Assembly: GCF_000165485.1 (NCBI RefSeq)
Contig: NC_014623.1
Location: 8,636,893-8,700,892, forward strand
DNA length: 64,000 nucleotides
DNA from: Stigmatella aurantiaca DW4/3-1
GTDB taxonomy: Bacteria > Myxococcota > Myxococcia > Myxococcales > Myxococcaceae
Direction of reading: 5' to 3'
Under the pieces are notes generated by a model. It did not search any database. It saw only the letters and a list, made by a program, of their open reading frames with translations, and was not told the DNA's origin. Both the position numbers and the translations under genes were made by a program. This document shows, in pieces, positions 34,001 through 42,307 of this stretch; the stretch's first letter is position 1; each line of letters begins with the position of its first letter.

Positions 34001-35248
34001 ATGCCGATGAAACCTGCGACCATTCAATACCCGCCCGACGTTTCATCCGAGTTCTTCAGCAGAATCGAACAACAGTCTTCTTATCAGCAACAGTCCCCCT
34101 TAGGGCGCACTGTGAACTCCCATGAGGCGCATACCTACCGCCCTACCCAACACATCCTCACAAAGGCCATCGAGACAATGCTCTTTGCATCCATGGCCAC
34201 TGAAGAAGGTCATATAACCCCTGTAGGCATTGTCTTGGCAGAGAGCTTGTCCCCATTCCAAGATGAACACTACTCTTGGGATCTTGTACGCTTCGCTTCT
34301 AACTTGAGTTTTGAAGTGGACCAAATTGCCAAGCTTGCCTCGGCATGTGGTTCGCTCGACTCTCTTCTCGTCGTGCTCCCTCAAGAGGAAAGACTCGTAG
34401 TGGCCGGTATTGCCACCCCTCATAGCCGCCAAATCCTGGATCTAGATTATCTTGTTCGTGTCCTCATCTTAAAACCAGGGGTCATCTCTGTTCTGAGAGG
34501 TGAATGGGAGGTCGTTCGTTATGAGCGCGGAAACATCCCACCCAGTCCACCAACTCTTAGCAAGGGCGATGGGCAGCATCGCACTCAACTCAATGCCATT
34601 GAGCGGACTGTTTTTCAAGAAGATCCAAACCGCCTAAGCATTGACGTATTGAACTTCCTCTTGCGCATCGTCAAGCGCATGCGCAGCCTCGGTCATGGCG
34701 GACTGCTGGCCGTACTAGGCCCTGGAGACATACAAAGCATGTCTCTCAAAGACGCCCGGCAGCTCGCTGAGCCCCTGAGGTTTGGGACAGCACTCTTGGA
34801 GATGTATGGAGCACAGCTCATTGACGAGCAAAACACTACAAGGAGGTTCTCAGTCAAAACGCTTAACTTTCGCCCTCCGTCTGACGAAGAGGAGGCTGCT
34901 GCTGCTGCTGCGCAGGAGGCAACCCAGCGTGTCGCCAGGATGATTGATCAGATCGCCAGATTCACCACAGTCGATGGCGCAGTGGTGATGAGCCACTCTT
35001 TAGACGTTCTTGCCTTTGGTGCGAAGCTTTCTTCCAAGGAAGAAACCCCTGCTGTCTACTCTGTGACACACGACCGTTGCTCTGGAGAGAGATGGCCCAT
35101 CGACAGGCGTGGTACCCGCCACCGTGCTGCCGCCATCTTCGCGGATCGTTATTCAATGGGTCTCGCGCTGATCGTTTCTCAAGATGGAGAAGCAGCCATC
35201 TTCCAGCAGCTTGAATCAAAAGTCGTCCACTGGCCTGTCTCTGTCTGA
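34001..35248 (+). CDS. Diadenylate cyclase (DAC/DisA_N) domain protein
   Basis: A 415-residue soluble protein. The C-terminal ~100 residues carry the two catalytic motifs of diadenylate cyclases: DGA at 325-327 (FTTVDGAVVM) and RHRAA at 373-377 (RRGTRHRAAAIFADR), followed by the usual strand (ALIVSQDGEAAIF). It should therefore condense two ATP into c-di-AMP. Residues about 45-290 form an N-terminal region probably equivalent to the sensor domains described upstream of DAC, joined by a Glu/Ala linker. The gene is clearly poorer in G+C (roughly 52%) and uses AT-ending codons unlike its neighbours, a sign of transfer. No c-di-AMP phosphodiesterase is next to it. Confidence 0.85.
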   Translation: MPMKPATIQYPPDVSSEFFSRIEQQSSYQQQSPLGRTVNSHEAHTYRPTQHILTKAIETMLFASMATEEGHITPVGIVLAESLSPFQDEHYSWDLVRFASNLSFEVDQIAKLASACGSLDSLLVVLPQEERLVVAGIATPHSRQILDLDYLVRVLILKPGVISVLRGEWEVVRYERGNIPPSPPTLSKGDGQHRTQLNAIERTVFQEDPNRLSIDVLNFLLRIVKRMRSLGHGGLLAVLGPGDIQSMSLKDARQLAEPLRFGTALLEMYGAQLIDEQNTTRRFSVKTLNFRPPSDEEEAAAAAAQEATQRVARMIDQIARFTTVDGAVVMSHSLDVLAFGAKLSSKEETPAVYSVTHDRCSGERWPIDRRGTRHRAAAIFADRYSMGLALIVSQDGEAAIFQQLESKVVHWPVSV

Positions 35249-35289
35249 GGCCGACAACTTCTATTGCGGCCCAAGTCAGCCCGTCAACG

Positions 35290-35695
35290 TCACCTCCCGA
35301 GTTTCACGAGTTCACCCTCGGCAATCTCCCAGTAGTGCGGCACGGCCTCAACGGCCAGCACATCTCTCATTAGGTCGCGTACATCCTCTGTCAGCTCTAG
35401 GGCACCGATCGGTTTGGGGTTCAGTGGTTTCAGGTGCTTGGCCGCAGAAACCCCGCTGGCAATGCGACCGGTTGGACAGGAACCGGGGCGATAGCCCGTG
35501 TCGGCCGGAAGTTGACCGGACCTGTCGGACAGCCATACAGGTTCGGCCCGAGCGCGCTGACAGGGTGCCCTGGAGCAGGTCCAGTGCCAATGGGCTCTGC
35601 TCAAAAATGCTGGACCAGTCTTCGGACTGCTCCATGTCCGCTACGTCCGCTTCTGCCTCTTCCCGCGCCTCTGGCCGTCCCGTTTCACTGAGCAT
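35290..35695 (-). pseudogene. Small frameshifted gene remnant, unknown family
   Basis: The 500-bp gap after the DAC gene holds pieces that look like protein in successive minus-strand frames. From the ATG at 35695 an acidic start (LSETGRPEAREEAEAD, SIFEQSPLALDLL) runs for about 50 codons. A Pro-rich middle part lies in the next frame. From about 35465 to the stop at 35290 a third frame gives GALELTEDVRDLMRDVLAVE and a stop after LVKLGR. A single ~135-residue gene broken by two frameshifts would explain this. It could also be chance; no family recognised. Confidence 0.35.
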
Positions 35696-35749
35696 TCGTC
35701 CACGAATGGTGCCTCCGCGACAATCGCGGGCGGAACTCCACTCGGAGCG

Positions 35750-36376
35750 TCAAGGGCCCTGTCCTTCCGGTGGCCGAGCAGGATCCTCCCAGAAGACGGT
35801 GAAGTGAGCGCCATACCGCACGGGTGGGTATGTGTTCTTTGGGATGCTCTGCGCGTAGATGCCGATGTTCGTTCCCGGAATCGAGAAGGAGCCCTGCAAC
35901 CAGATGTCCCGTGTGGTGAGCCCCTCTCGTTCCGCCGAAGCGACTTGCGTGGCCCACTCGCCCAGTTGCTGAAGGTCCCTCTGGCCCGCGCCGAACTGCT
36001 GATAGAGCCGGCGCCAGCGCTCCACCGTGGTCTCCAGCGGGGCTTCCGGGAGCATGACCTGGATGAAATCTCCCTTCAGCATTCCCCAGCGGCTCTCCGC
36101 GCTCCGGTAGCAGGTGACGTCCTCCGTTTGCTCTGAGAAAACCACCCTCCCCCGTGCTTCGAGAGTCAGCGCTTTCCCATGAAAGGAGATCTCGGATGAG
36201 GACTGCGGGAGCACAGCCGGGTTCCCCGCGAAACCACATGACATGACGCCGTCATCCAGATGGATCTTCATGCCTCGGGCCTTGAGCCGGAAGTGCAAAA
36301 AACCGCCCAGCGCGAGCACGAGGCCCCCCACCAGGAGCACACGTCCCTTCACACCGATGGAAGACTGGCTTGGCAC
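35750..36376 (-). CDS. Membrane-anchored protein of unknown function
   Basis: A 208-residue protein with one N-terminal hydrophobic helix (VLLVGGLVLALGGFLHF, about 11-28) and a soluble part outside the cytoplasm or facing it. I do not recognise a family. It starts 3 bp after the stop of the SH3-domain protein gene, so the two are co-transcribed and probably act together. A toxin/immunity or envelope-complex relation is possible but not shown. G+C is about 60%, below the window average. Confidence 0.65.
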   Translation of the reverse strand: MPSQSSIGVKGRVLLVGGLVLALGGFLHFRLKARGMKIHLDDGVMSCGFAGNPAVLPQSSSEISFHGKALTLEARGRVVFSEQTEDVTCYRSAESRWGMLKGDFIQVMLPEAPLETTVERWRRLYQQFGAGQRDLQQLGEWATQVASAEREGLTTRDIWLQGSFSIPGTNIGIYAQSIPKNTYPPVRYGAHFTVFWEDPARPPEGQGP

Positions 36377-36379
36377 TTC

Positions 36380-37489
36380 CTAGAACTTTCGGGCCCCCAG
36401 ATCGGCCAACGAGAGGTTGATCAACCGGGTTCGAGCGGCCTCCGTCTGGGCTTTCCACGTCGGCCAGATGTTCTTCTCCATCCACTCCCAACGATCAACG
36501 TACCGGGTGACCTCGCGGCCCTTGGCAACGCCATGGTACCCATAGAACGATTTCCCCCACGGGTGGGGGCAGTTCGCCAAGGCACTCATGATCGTGGGCG
36601 TGAGCGGGATCTTCTGCAGCTCTTGATAACCCACCTTGAGAATGTCTCGTTGCTCGAAGCGGAGCAATTCGACGTTTCCCTGCCACATTGTTTGGGGCTC
36701 GTTGCTATCGATCATCTCCCACGCACTGTAGTAGGCAGGCTTCACCACGCCGAGCCCCAGGAGGCGCTTGAGTTCAGGAAGGCCCGCTGCATGATAAGCT
36801 TCGTGCAACCAGGCCAGATCGTTGAAGATGTCCTGCCCCATGTACATGAGCAGTTCCAGCGCCTTCTGGAGTTGCGTCGCGGCAGCCATGGCAGCGAGAT
36901 CGGCAGCAGCCGTCCGCCGCGCTGAAAGCGTCGCCCAGATGTAGTGCTCATTCAGCCAATCCACCCTGGCCTGAGCCGCCGCGCGCTGCTGCTCCATGTC
37001 ACAAAAGCCCTGGTAGAAGGGGCCCCCCGCGACCCGAGCCAAACCCGCCCACTGGAATTTCCCGGGATTGCGCAGGTACAAAGCGCCGTAATAGTCATAA
37101 AGCTTGGCGATGATCTGCTGATTGGCCTCGAATCCATTTTCAGGAATCCAGGCGGCCTTCATGAGAATCTGCTGAGCCAGCGTCTTGCCGAAGGCATTCT
37201 GCAGGGCGAGCAGTTGCCAGTCTTTCTTGGACTTCTGGGAAGTGGCGGCAGGGCTCGGAAGCGCAACGGGCTGAATCAGCTCCTGTGAGACATACCCCTT
37301 CAAGAGATTCTTGTGCTCCACATACAGCCATCCCTGGGAGCGGAGGAGGACCTTGACCTTGTCTCCACGAGGCAGGTCCGCCAGGGTCTGTGATTGAAGG
37401 GTCGGCTTGCTCCGAAGCGCGGCACTCCAAGGGACGATCGTGCCCTGCCATGGAAAGCCAGTGGGCTGCTGCTGACCGCTTGGTGGCAT
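36380..37489 (-). CDS. SH3-domain protein of unknown function
   Basis: A 369-residue protein. An N-terminal SH3b-like domain (about 10-75, LRSKPTLQSQTLADLPRGD, GWLYVEHKNLLKGYVS) is followed by a ~280-residue helical domain rich in Trp and Tyr (LYDYYGALYLRNPGKFQWAG, FYQGFCDMEQ, YHGVAKGREVTRYVDRW) that I cannot assign. No signal peptide is seen despite the SH3b domain, so export would need a dedicated secretion system. The ATG at 37489 has GGAGGG upstream. It is the first gene of a pair with the membrane-anchored protein. Confidence 0.65.
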   Translation of the reverse strand: MPPSGQQQPTGFPWQGTIVPWSAALRSKPTLQSQTLADLPRGDKVKVLLRSQGWLYVEHKNLLKGYVSQELIQPVALPSPAATSQKSKKDWQLLALQNAFGKTLAQQILMKAAWIPENGFEANQQIIAKLYDYYGALYLRNPGKFQWAGLARVAGGPFYQGFCDMEQQRAAAQARVDWLNEHYIWATLSARRTAAADLAAMAAATQLQKALELLMYMGQDIFNDLAWLHEAYHAAGLPELKRLLGLGVVKPAYYSAWEMIDSNEPQTMWQGNVELLRFEQRDILKVGYQELQKIPLTPTIMSALANCPHPWGKSFYGYHGVAKGREVTRYVDRWEWMEKNIWPTWKAQTEAARTRLINLSLADLGARKF

Positions 37490-37591
37490 GATGGAGCCCT
37501 CCCGATGCGCCGCTGCACGCCTTGGGGCGTGCCTCGATCCTAGCATCCCACGGAAGTGAAAGCGCCAGCCTTCTCGGCAGGCGCTACAAGC

Positions 37592-40500
37592 TCACGGCCC
37601 GAATGACATCACGTTGTCCGCGCCTGGCGTGATCGTCGTGGTGAACCGGAAATCCTCGGCATTGCGCTGCGTGTCCGAGCCATTCGGCAGGCGTGACAGC
37701 GAGCCCGTCTCCACGTCCTTCAGCGTCTTCGTGGAGCCAGCCCCCTCCTGGAAGTCGAACTTCGTCGCGGTGCCTTCCAGAGAGGCATTGGCCACCTGCC
37801 CCCCGTAGGAAAGGGTGTCCACGAGTTCATCCATCGCCGTGTCGTAGAGCGCCACGGCATCCGGATCCCCATTCTGGATGCTGGCCGAGTTGACGATCTT
37901 CTTCACGTTCGGAAGGTTCACCGTGTCCAGCAGCGCGGTGGAGCCCACGAGGAGGTACTCGCCTGGCTTCAACTCCACCGCCGGCGAGAGCGCCTTGCGG
38001 CCGTATTCCTTCAGCGACGTGGCAAGCCCGTTGACGTAGACGAGCACCACCCGGGACAACGGAAGGGTCCGGTTCGACGCGTTGTAGATCTCCACGAACT
38101 CCTTCGTGTCCGTGCCTGGCTGGTCGTAATCCACCTCGTTGATGACGAGCCCTTCCAGCGAGGGCACGAGGGTCACCGTGGCCGTGAACGCCCCCCCGCC
38201 GAGGCGGGCCGTCACGGACGCCCCCGTCACCGTGGGCTCGGCCGCTGCCGTAAAGCTGAAGGTGGCCGTGGTCGCGCCCGAGGGCACCGTGACGGTGGCC
38301 GGCACGCTGCCGACCCCGCTGGCCGGCTCAACGGTCAGCGCCACGGCCGTGTTGCCCAGCGCGGGCCGGTCGAGTGTCACCGTGAAGGTCCGGCTCTTGC
38401 CCACCACGACGCTCGACTTGGCCGGCGTGAAGCTGCTCAGCGCCGGCAGGGACGTTCCCACCTGCACCTGGGTGAAGAAGAAGGCCTCCTCCGTCCTCGC
38501 CTCCACCCGGCCATTCACCTTGTCCACGGGGCCCGCGGTGAACGAGAAGGAGGCCGAGGTCTCCCCCTTGGGCACCACGACCACCGCGGGCACGGTGCCG
38601 AACGGCTCATCCACCAGGTCGGACAGCGCCGCCAGCTCCACGGGCGTGTCGTAGAGGGCGGGCGCATTGAGCGTGACGGAGAAGGGCTGTACCGCTCCGG
38701 GCTCCACCAGCACCGCTGAGCTCGGGGACAGGCCCGACAGCTCCGGCAGGGGCTGGGCCGTCAGCGACACCGAGGTGCCCAGGGTCTCGCCGCCCCTCAC
38801 CACCGTGAGGGTTCCCTGCGACACAGAAGGCGTCTCGGACGCGGTGAAGCGGAAGCTCACCTCCAAGGCGTTGAGCGGCACATCCAACGAGGCCGGGAAC
38901 ACCGTACCGAACGCTGGAGGATCCACGGAGACGGTCATCTGGGAGCCCTCGGGCGCCGGCCGGTCCAGCTTGACGGTGTAGAGCACCGAGCGGCCCGCCG
39001 CCGTCACCGCCTCCTGGGGCAGGAGCGCGCTCAACCCCGCCGGCTCCTGCGCGCCGAGCACGTGCACCGTGGCGGTCCGCACCGAGTCCTCCACCCGCGC
39101 GGTCAAGGTGACATCCCGGGCGGGCGCGCCAGGCACCAGTTCCACCCAGGCCGACCGCTGTCCCGCGGGGATGACGACCGTGCCGCCCTGGGCAAAACCC
39201 ACCGCCGGAGAGCTGGACGCCAGGGTCACCGTCACGTCCTCGAAGTAGGTGCTCGACAGCCGCACCGAGAGGGCATTCGGGAAGGTTGCCCCGCCGCTCT
39301 GCCCCACGCGCAGGTACTGGCCCGAGGGGCCAAACACCGTGAGGGCGGGAGGAGGCGCCACGAAGTCCGTGGGCCCCCGCGGCTCCAGCTTGGTGTGGCC
39401 ATTGCGCAGGTTCAGCACCCCGCGCAGGACACGGAACTTCGTGCCCACCGCCGGGAGCGGCTCCAGCGTGTACACGAAATCATTCACCCGGAGGCCCACC
39501 GTCTCGCCATCCGTGCCCGGCTGGGCGTCCACGACGAACTCATGGGTGGGAGAGGTGTCCCGGGGGCCCGGGCTGGGCTCCACCTTCGTCACGAAGACGC
39601 CCGCCACCTCCACCAGCACGGCCTCCAGCGCCTCGGCCCGGGGGCCGCCGGCACGCACCTCACTGGGGGCCACGATCACGGGCGATGGCAGCGGATGCCC
39701 CCCCGAGACCTTCGTCACGGTGGGCTCCGTCAGCTCCAGCTGGCCGTAGTAGCTCTTCACCACCGCGGAGGTGACGTGGATGAGATCCCCCGCCACCACC
39801 TTCGGCTTCGAGTCGGTGTAGACGTACAGGCCCGAGTAGTCCGGCCCCTGGTAGCGAAGCACCTCGCTGGGAGGCATCTGGAGGAAGAACCCTCCGGTCT
39901 CCACCGCCGTCACCAGCATGTTCTCCAGCGTCACCTTGTGGCCCAGCAGGGACGGGGTGCCAGCAACCGGCCGCTTGATGTCATAGGGCGTCGTCTTGCA
40001 AGCCATGGCGCCCGGGTTGGCCGCGGCACACGCATCACACGCATCCCCCCGGCCATCGCCATCCGAGTCCGCCTGGTTTTCATTGGCCACGTAGGGGCAG
40101 TTGTCCTCCCAATTCTTCCGCCCATCCCCGTCCTCGTCATCCGCGGGAGGGACCGTGCACCCCGTGGTGCCCGCCTTCAGCGGGCAGGGGTCACACACAT
40201 CGCCCACCCCGTCCCCGTCCGTGTCCGCCTGGACGCCGTTGTCCAGCGGGCGAATGGGGTTGAAGAGATAGGGGCAGTTGTCTTCCACGTCGCGGACGCC
40301 ATCCGCGTCCAAGTCATCGGACCGGGGCTGACCACTGTAGGCCGAGGACTGGTTCACCACGGCCGGCCAGGAGGCGTTGGTCGAGGATCGCTGGGGAACG
40401 CAGGACGGCTCGTTCAAGGGCGTCTGGTTGCAGAAGAAGAGCGGGTACTGCTCGGCGTTGGCCGCCGCGAGCGCGGCGTAGGAGCCCTCCTTCACCTCTC

Positions 40501-42094
40501 CGCTCAGGCACAGCGCCCGGCTCGCCCCACACACATCCAGGGTCTCGCACGCCTCCTGCACCAGGGCGCCCACCAGCGGCTGATCACCATAAAGGGGCTT
40601 GCCCCCTCGCATTGTCAGCACCACGTCCTCGGCGTTGGCGGTGATGACGGCCCGGTGGGGCGAAGCGGCGAAGCCTCGCAGCCGGAAGATGGCCAGGTCC
40701 GCCACGCGGCCCCGGGTGATCCGGCCGAGCTTCTCCTGGGTGTCGGTGAGGTCCGCGGCGTTGGCGGTGACCATCCGCCACAGCTGCTCGTCCGTGAAGG
40801 TGCGCGACAGGTAGGTGGTGTTGAAGGAGTCCGCGCACTGAAGCTCGCGCAGCAGGTTCATCGAGCCCGAGCTCAGCCAGTCCGTTCCCAGCGCGATGGT
40901 GACGCCCATCTGCTGGTAGGCCGTCACGAGCGCCGTGTCGCCATACAGAGAGATGTTCGAGCGCGGGGACCAGATCAGGTCCGTGCCCTGGGCCGCGAGG
41001 AAGGCCATGTCCTCCACCTTCAGGGCGATGCCGTGAATGATGGCCGTCTGGCGCGTGAGCAGGTTCTGCCGCCCATCGGCGCCCGACATGCAACGAAACT
41101 CATTGCGCGACGATTCCTTGATGCCCTCGGCCACGTGGGGGAGATAGGCGGCGTTGGTGGGAATCTCCGCCAGCGTGTCGAAGCCGTACGACGCATACCC
41201 GCACCCCTCGGTCAGCTCGACCTTGCCGGAGGAGTCGGCCAGCGGGAACGTCTGGTAATAGAGGGGAGGCTCATTCAGCCCCTGCTGGTTCCCGCCGGTG
41301 GTCGTCTCGCTCTCCTTGTCCACGTTGCGCAGCAGGCCCGGCTGGCCGCCACTGCCCGCCACGGAGGTGGTGCCCGACAGGATTTGCCGCAGCTCTCCCC
41401 ACCGGATGGCCGTCTGGGTGCTGTCATTGTTGCGCAGCGGCGTGTGCCGGTTGTTGCCCCGGAGCCAGTCGAAGCGGTACTCGTACTTCTCGTCGGTGCG
41501 CACGCTGGGCGGGCCCTGGTACGTAATATGGTCGTGCGCGTTGATGAGGCCCGGGGAGATGACCCCCTCCGGGCAGGAGACGACGGTGGCCTCGGCGGCC
41601 CCCGGCTCGCCGGAGCAGTCGCAGGCCGCGCACTGGATGAGGCCCTGAGCGTCCACCAGCACCTGGCCTCCCTGGAGCACCCCGGTGTCCTGGAGCACCA
41701 CCCCCGCGAAGAGCCGTGCCCCGGTGGTGCCCGTTCGCGTCACCTCGCAGGTGGCCCCCGAAGCCAGGGGGGGCAGCGTGGCGCACTGGGTGGCTTTCAC
41801 CGGCGTCCGCAAACAGGTGGCTTCGCAGCCGTCCCCGTCCTGTGCATTGCCGTCGTCGCACGCCTCCCCGGCCTCGCGCACCCCGTTGCCACATTCCCGG
41901 GGAGGCAGAGGCGCTTCCTCGTGGGTGCAGCGCTGGCTGCATCCATCCCCGGAGGAGAGGTTGCCGTCATCGCACTGCTCCTCCCCCCCCACACGCCCAT
42001 CACCGCAGACATTGCTTTCTTCCCGGGAGCAGCCCGCCATCACGAGAAGGCCAGTGGTCATCACCACCCACAGGAGACGAGGATCCTTGCGCAT
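37592..42094 (-). CDS. Giant surface lipoprotein with amidohydrolase domain
   Basis: 1500 residues. The lipobox is LLVMAGC (about Cys22). Then come two Cys-rich myxo repeats (CGDGRVGGEEQCDDGN type), an amidohydrolase domain (about 110-540: GLINAHDHITY with HxH, IIHG, GTDWLSSG), calcium-binding thrombospondin type-3 repeats (DTDGDGVGD, DSDGDGRGD, about 600-700), an OB-like domain, several Ig-like/adhesion repeats (about 930-1340) and a C-terminal lamin-tail domain (INEVDYDQ, KEFVEIYN). Metal ligands look intact, so it may be a hydrolase displayed on the cell surface. The ATG at 42094 follows GGGAAGG; an ATG 8 codons upstream lacks this. Confidence 0.88.
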   Translation of the reverse strand: MRKDPRLLWVVMTTGLLVMAGCSREESNVCGDGRVGGEEQCDDGNLSSGDGCSQRCTHEEAPLPPRECGNGVREAGEACDDGNAQDGDGCEATCLRTPVKATQCATLPPLASGATCEVTRTGTTGARLFAGVVLQDTGVLQGGQVLVDAQGLIQCAACDCSGEPGAAEATVVSCPEGVISPGLINAHDHITYQGPPSVRTDEKYEYRFDWLRGNNRHTPLRNNDSTQTAIRWGELRQILSGTTSVAGSGGQPGLLRNVDKESETTTGGNQQGLNEPPLYYQTFPLADSSGKVELTEGCGYASYGFDTLAEIPTNAAYLPHVAEGIKESSRNEFRCMSGADGRQNLLTRQTAIIHGIALKVEDMAFLAAQGTDLIWSPRSNISLYGDTALVTAYQQMGVTIALGTDWLSSGSMNLLRELQCADSFNTTYLSRTFTDEQLWRMVTANAADLTDTQEKLGRITRGRVADLAIFRLRGFAASPHRAVITANAEDVVLTMRGGKPLYGDQPLVGALVQEACETLDVCGASRALCLSGEVKEGSYAALAAANAEQYPLFFCNQTPLNEPSCVPQRSSTNASWPAVVNQSSAYSGQPRSDDLDADGVRDVEDNCPYLFNPIRPLDNGVQADTDGDGVGDVCDPCPLKAGTTGCTVPPADDEDGDGRKNWEDNCPYVANENQADSDGDGRGDACDACAAANPGAMACKTTPYDIKRPVAGTPSLLGHKVTLENMLVTAVETGGFFLQMPPSEVLRYQGPDYSGLYVYTDSKPKVVAGDLIHVTSAVVKSYYGQLELTEPTVTKVSGGHPLPSPVIVAPSEVRAGGPRAEALEAVLVEVAGVFVTKVEPSPGPRDTSPTHEFVVDAQPGTDGETVGLRVNDFVYTLEPLPAVGTKFRVLRGVLNLRNGHTKLEPRGPTDFVAPPPALTVFGPSGQYLRVGQSGGATFPNALSVRLSSTYFEDVTVTLASSSPAVGFAQGGTVVIPAGQRSAWVELVPGAPARDVTLTARVEDSVRTATVHVLGAQEPAGLSALLPQEAVTAAGRSVLYTVKLDRPAPEGSQMTVSVDPPAFGTVFPASLDVPLNALEVSFRFTASETPSVSQGTLTVVRGGETLGTSVSLTAQPLPELSGLSPSSAVLVEPGAVQPFSVTLNAPALYDTPVELAALSDLVDEPFGTVPAVVVVPKGETSASFSFTAGPVDKVNGRVEARTEEAFFFTQVQVGTSLPALSSFTPAKSSVVVGKSRTFTVTLDRPALGNTAVALTVEPASGVGSVPATVTVPSGATTATFSFTAAAEPTVTGASVTARLGGGAFTATVTLVPSLEGLVINEVDYDQPGTDTKEFVEIYNASNRTLPLSRVVLVYVNGLATSLKEYGRKALSPAVELKPGEYLLVGSTALLDTVNLPNVKKIVNSASIQNGDPDAVALYDTAMDELVDTLSYGGQVANASLEGTATKFDFQEGAGSTKTLKDVETGSLSRLPNGSDTQRNAEDFRFTTTITPGADNVMSFGP

Positions 42095-42307
42095 CGTACC
42101 TTCCCGAAAATGTTTCATCCGACGGGGACAGGGGGTCCATCCTCGCCATGGCTTCAGAAGCCACCCTGAAACATTTCAGCGACACTCTAGATCGGACCTG
42201 GGAGGGGGGAAAATCCGTGCCCCGTCGCCCCTCCCGGCAGGGTGGGTCCCCGGACGTTCGCCTGCCCCCCCCTCCTCGCGCCCCAAACGCACTATGGTGC
42301 CGCAGTC

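Noticed and set aside
33941..37560. Insertion sequence or prophage as carrier of the low-G+C segment
   Set aside because: No transposase, integrase, terminal inverted repeats or attachment-site duplication could be found by eye.
39062..42169. Very long open frame on the plus strand opposite the giant lipoprotein
   Set aside because: It is the mirror of a well-supported gene; the translation is His/Arg/Gly-rich low-complexity sequence with no domain, as expected opposite a high-G+C gene.
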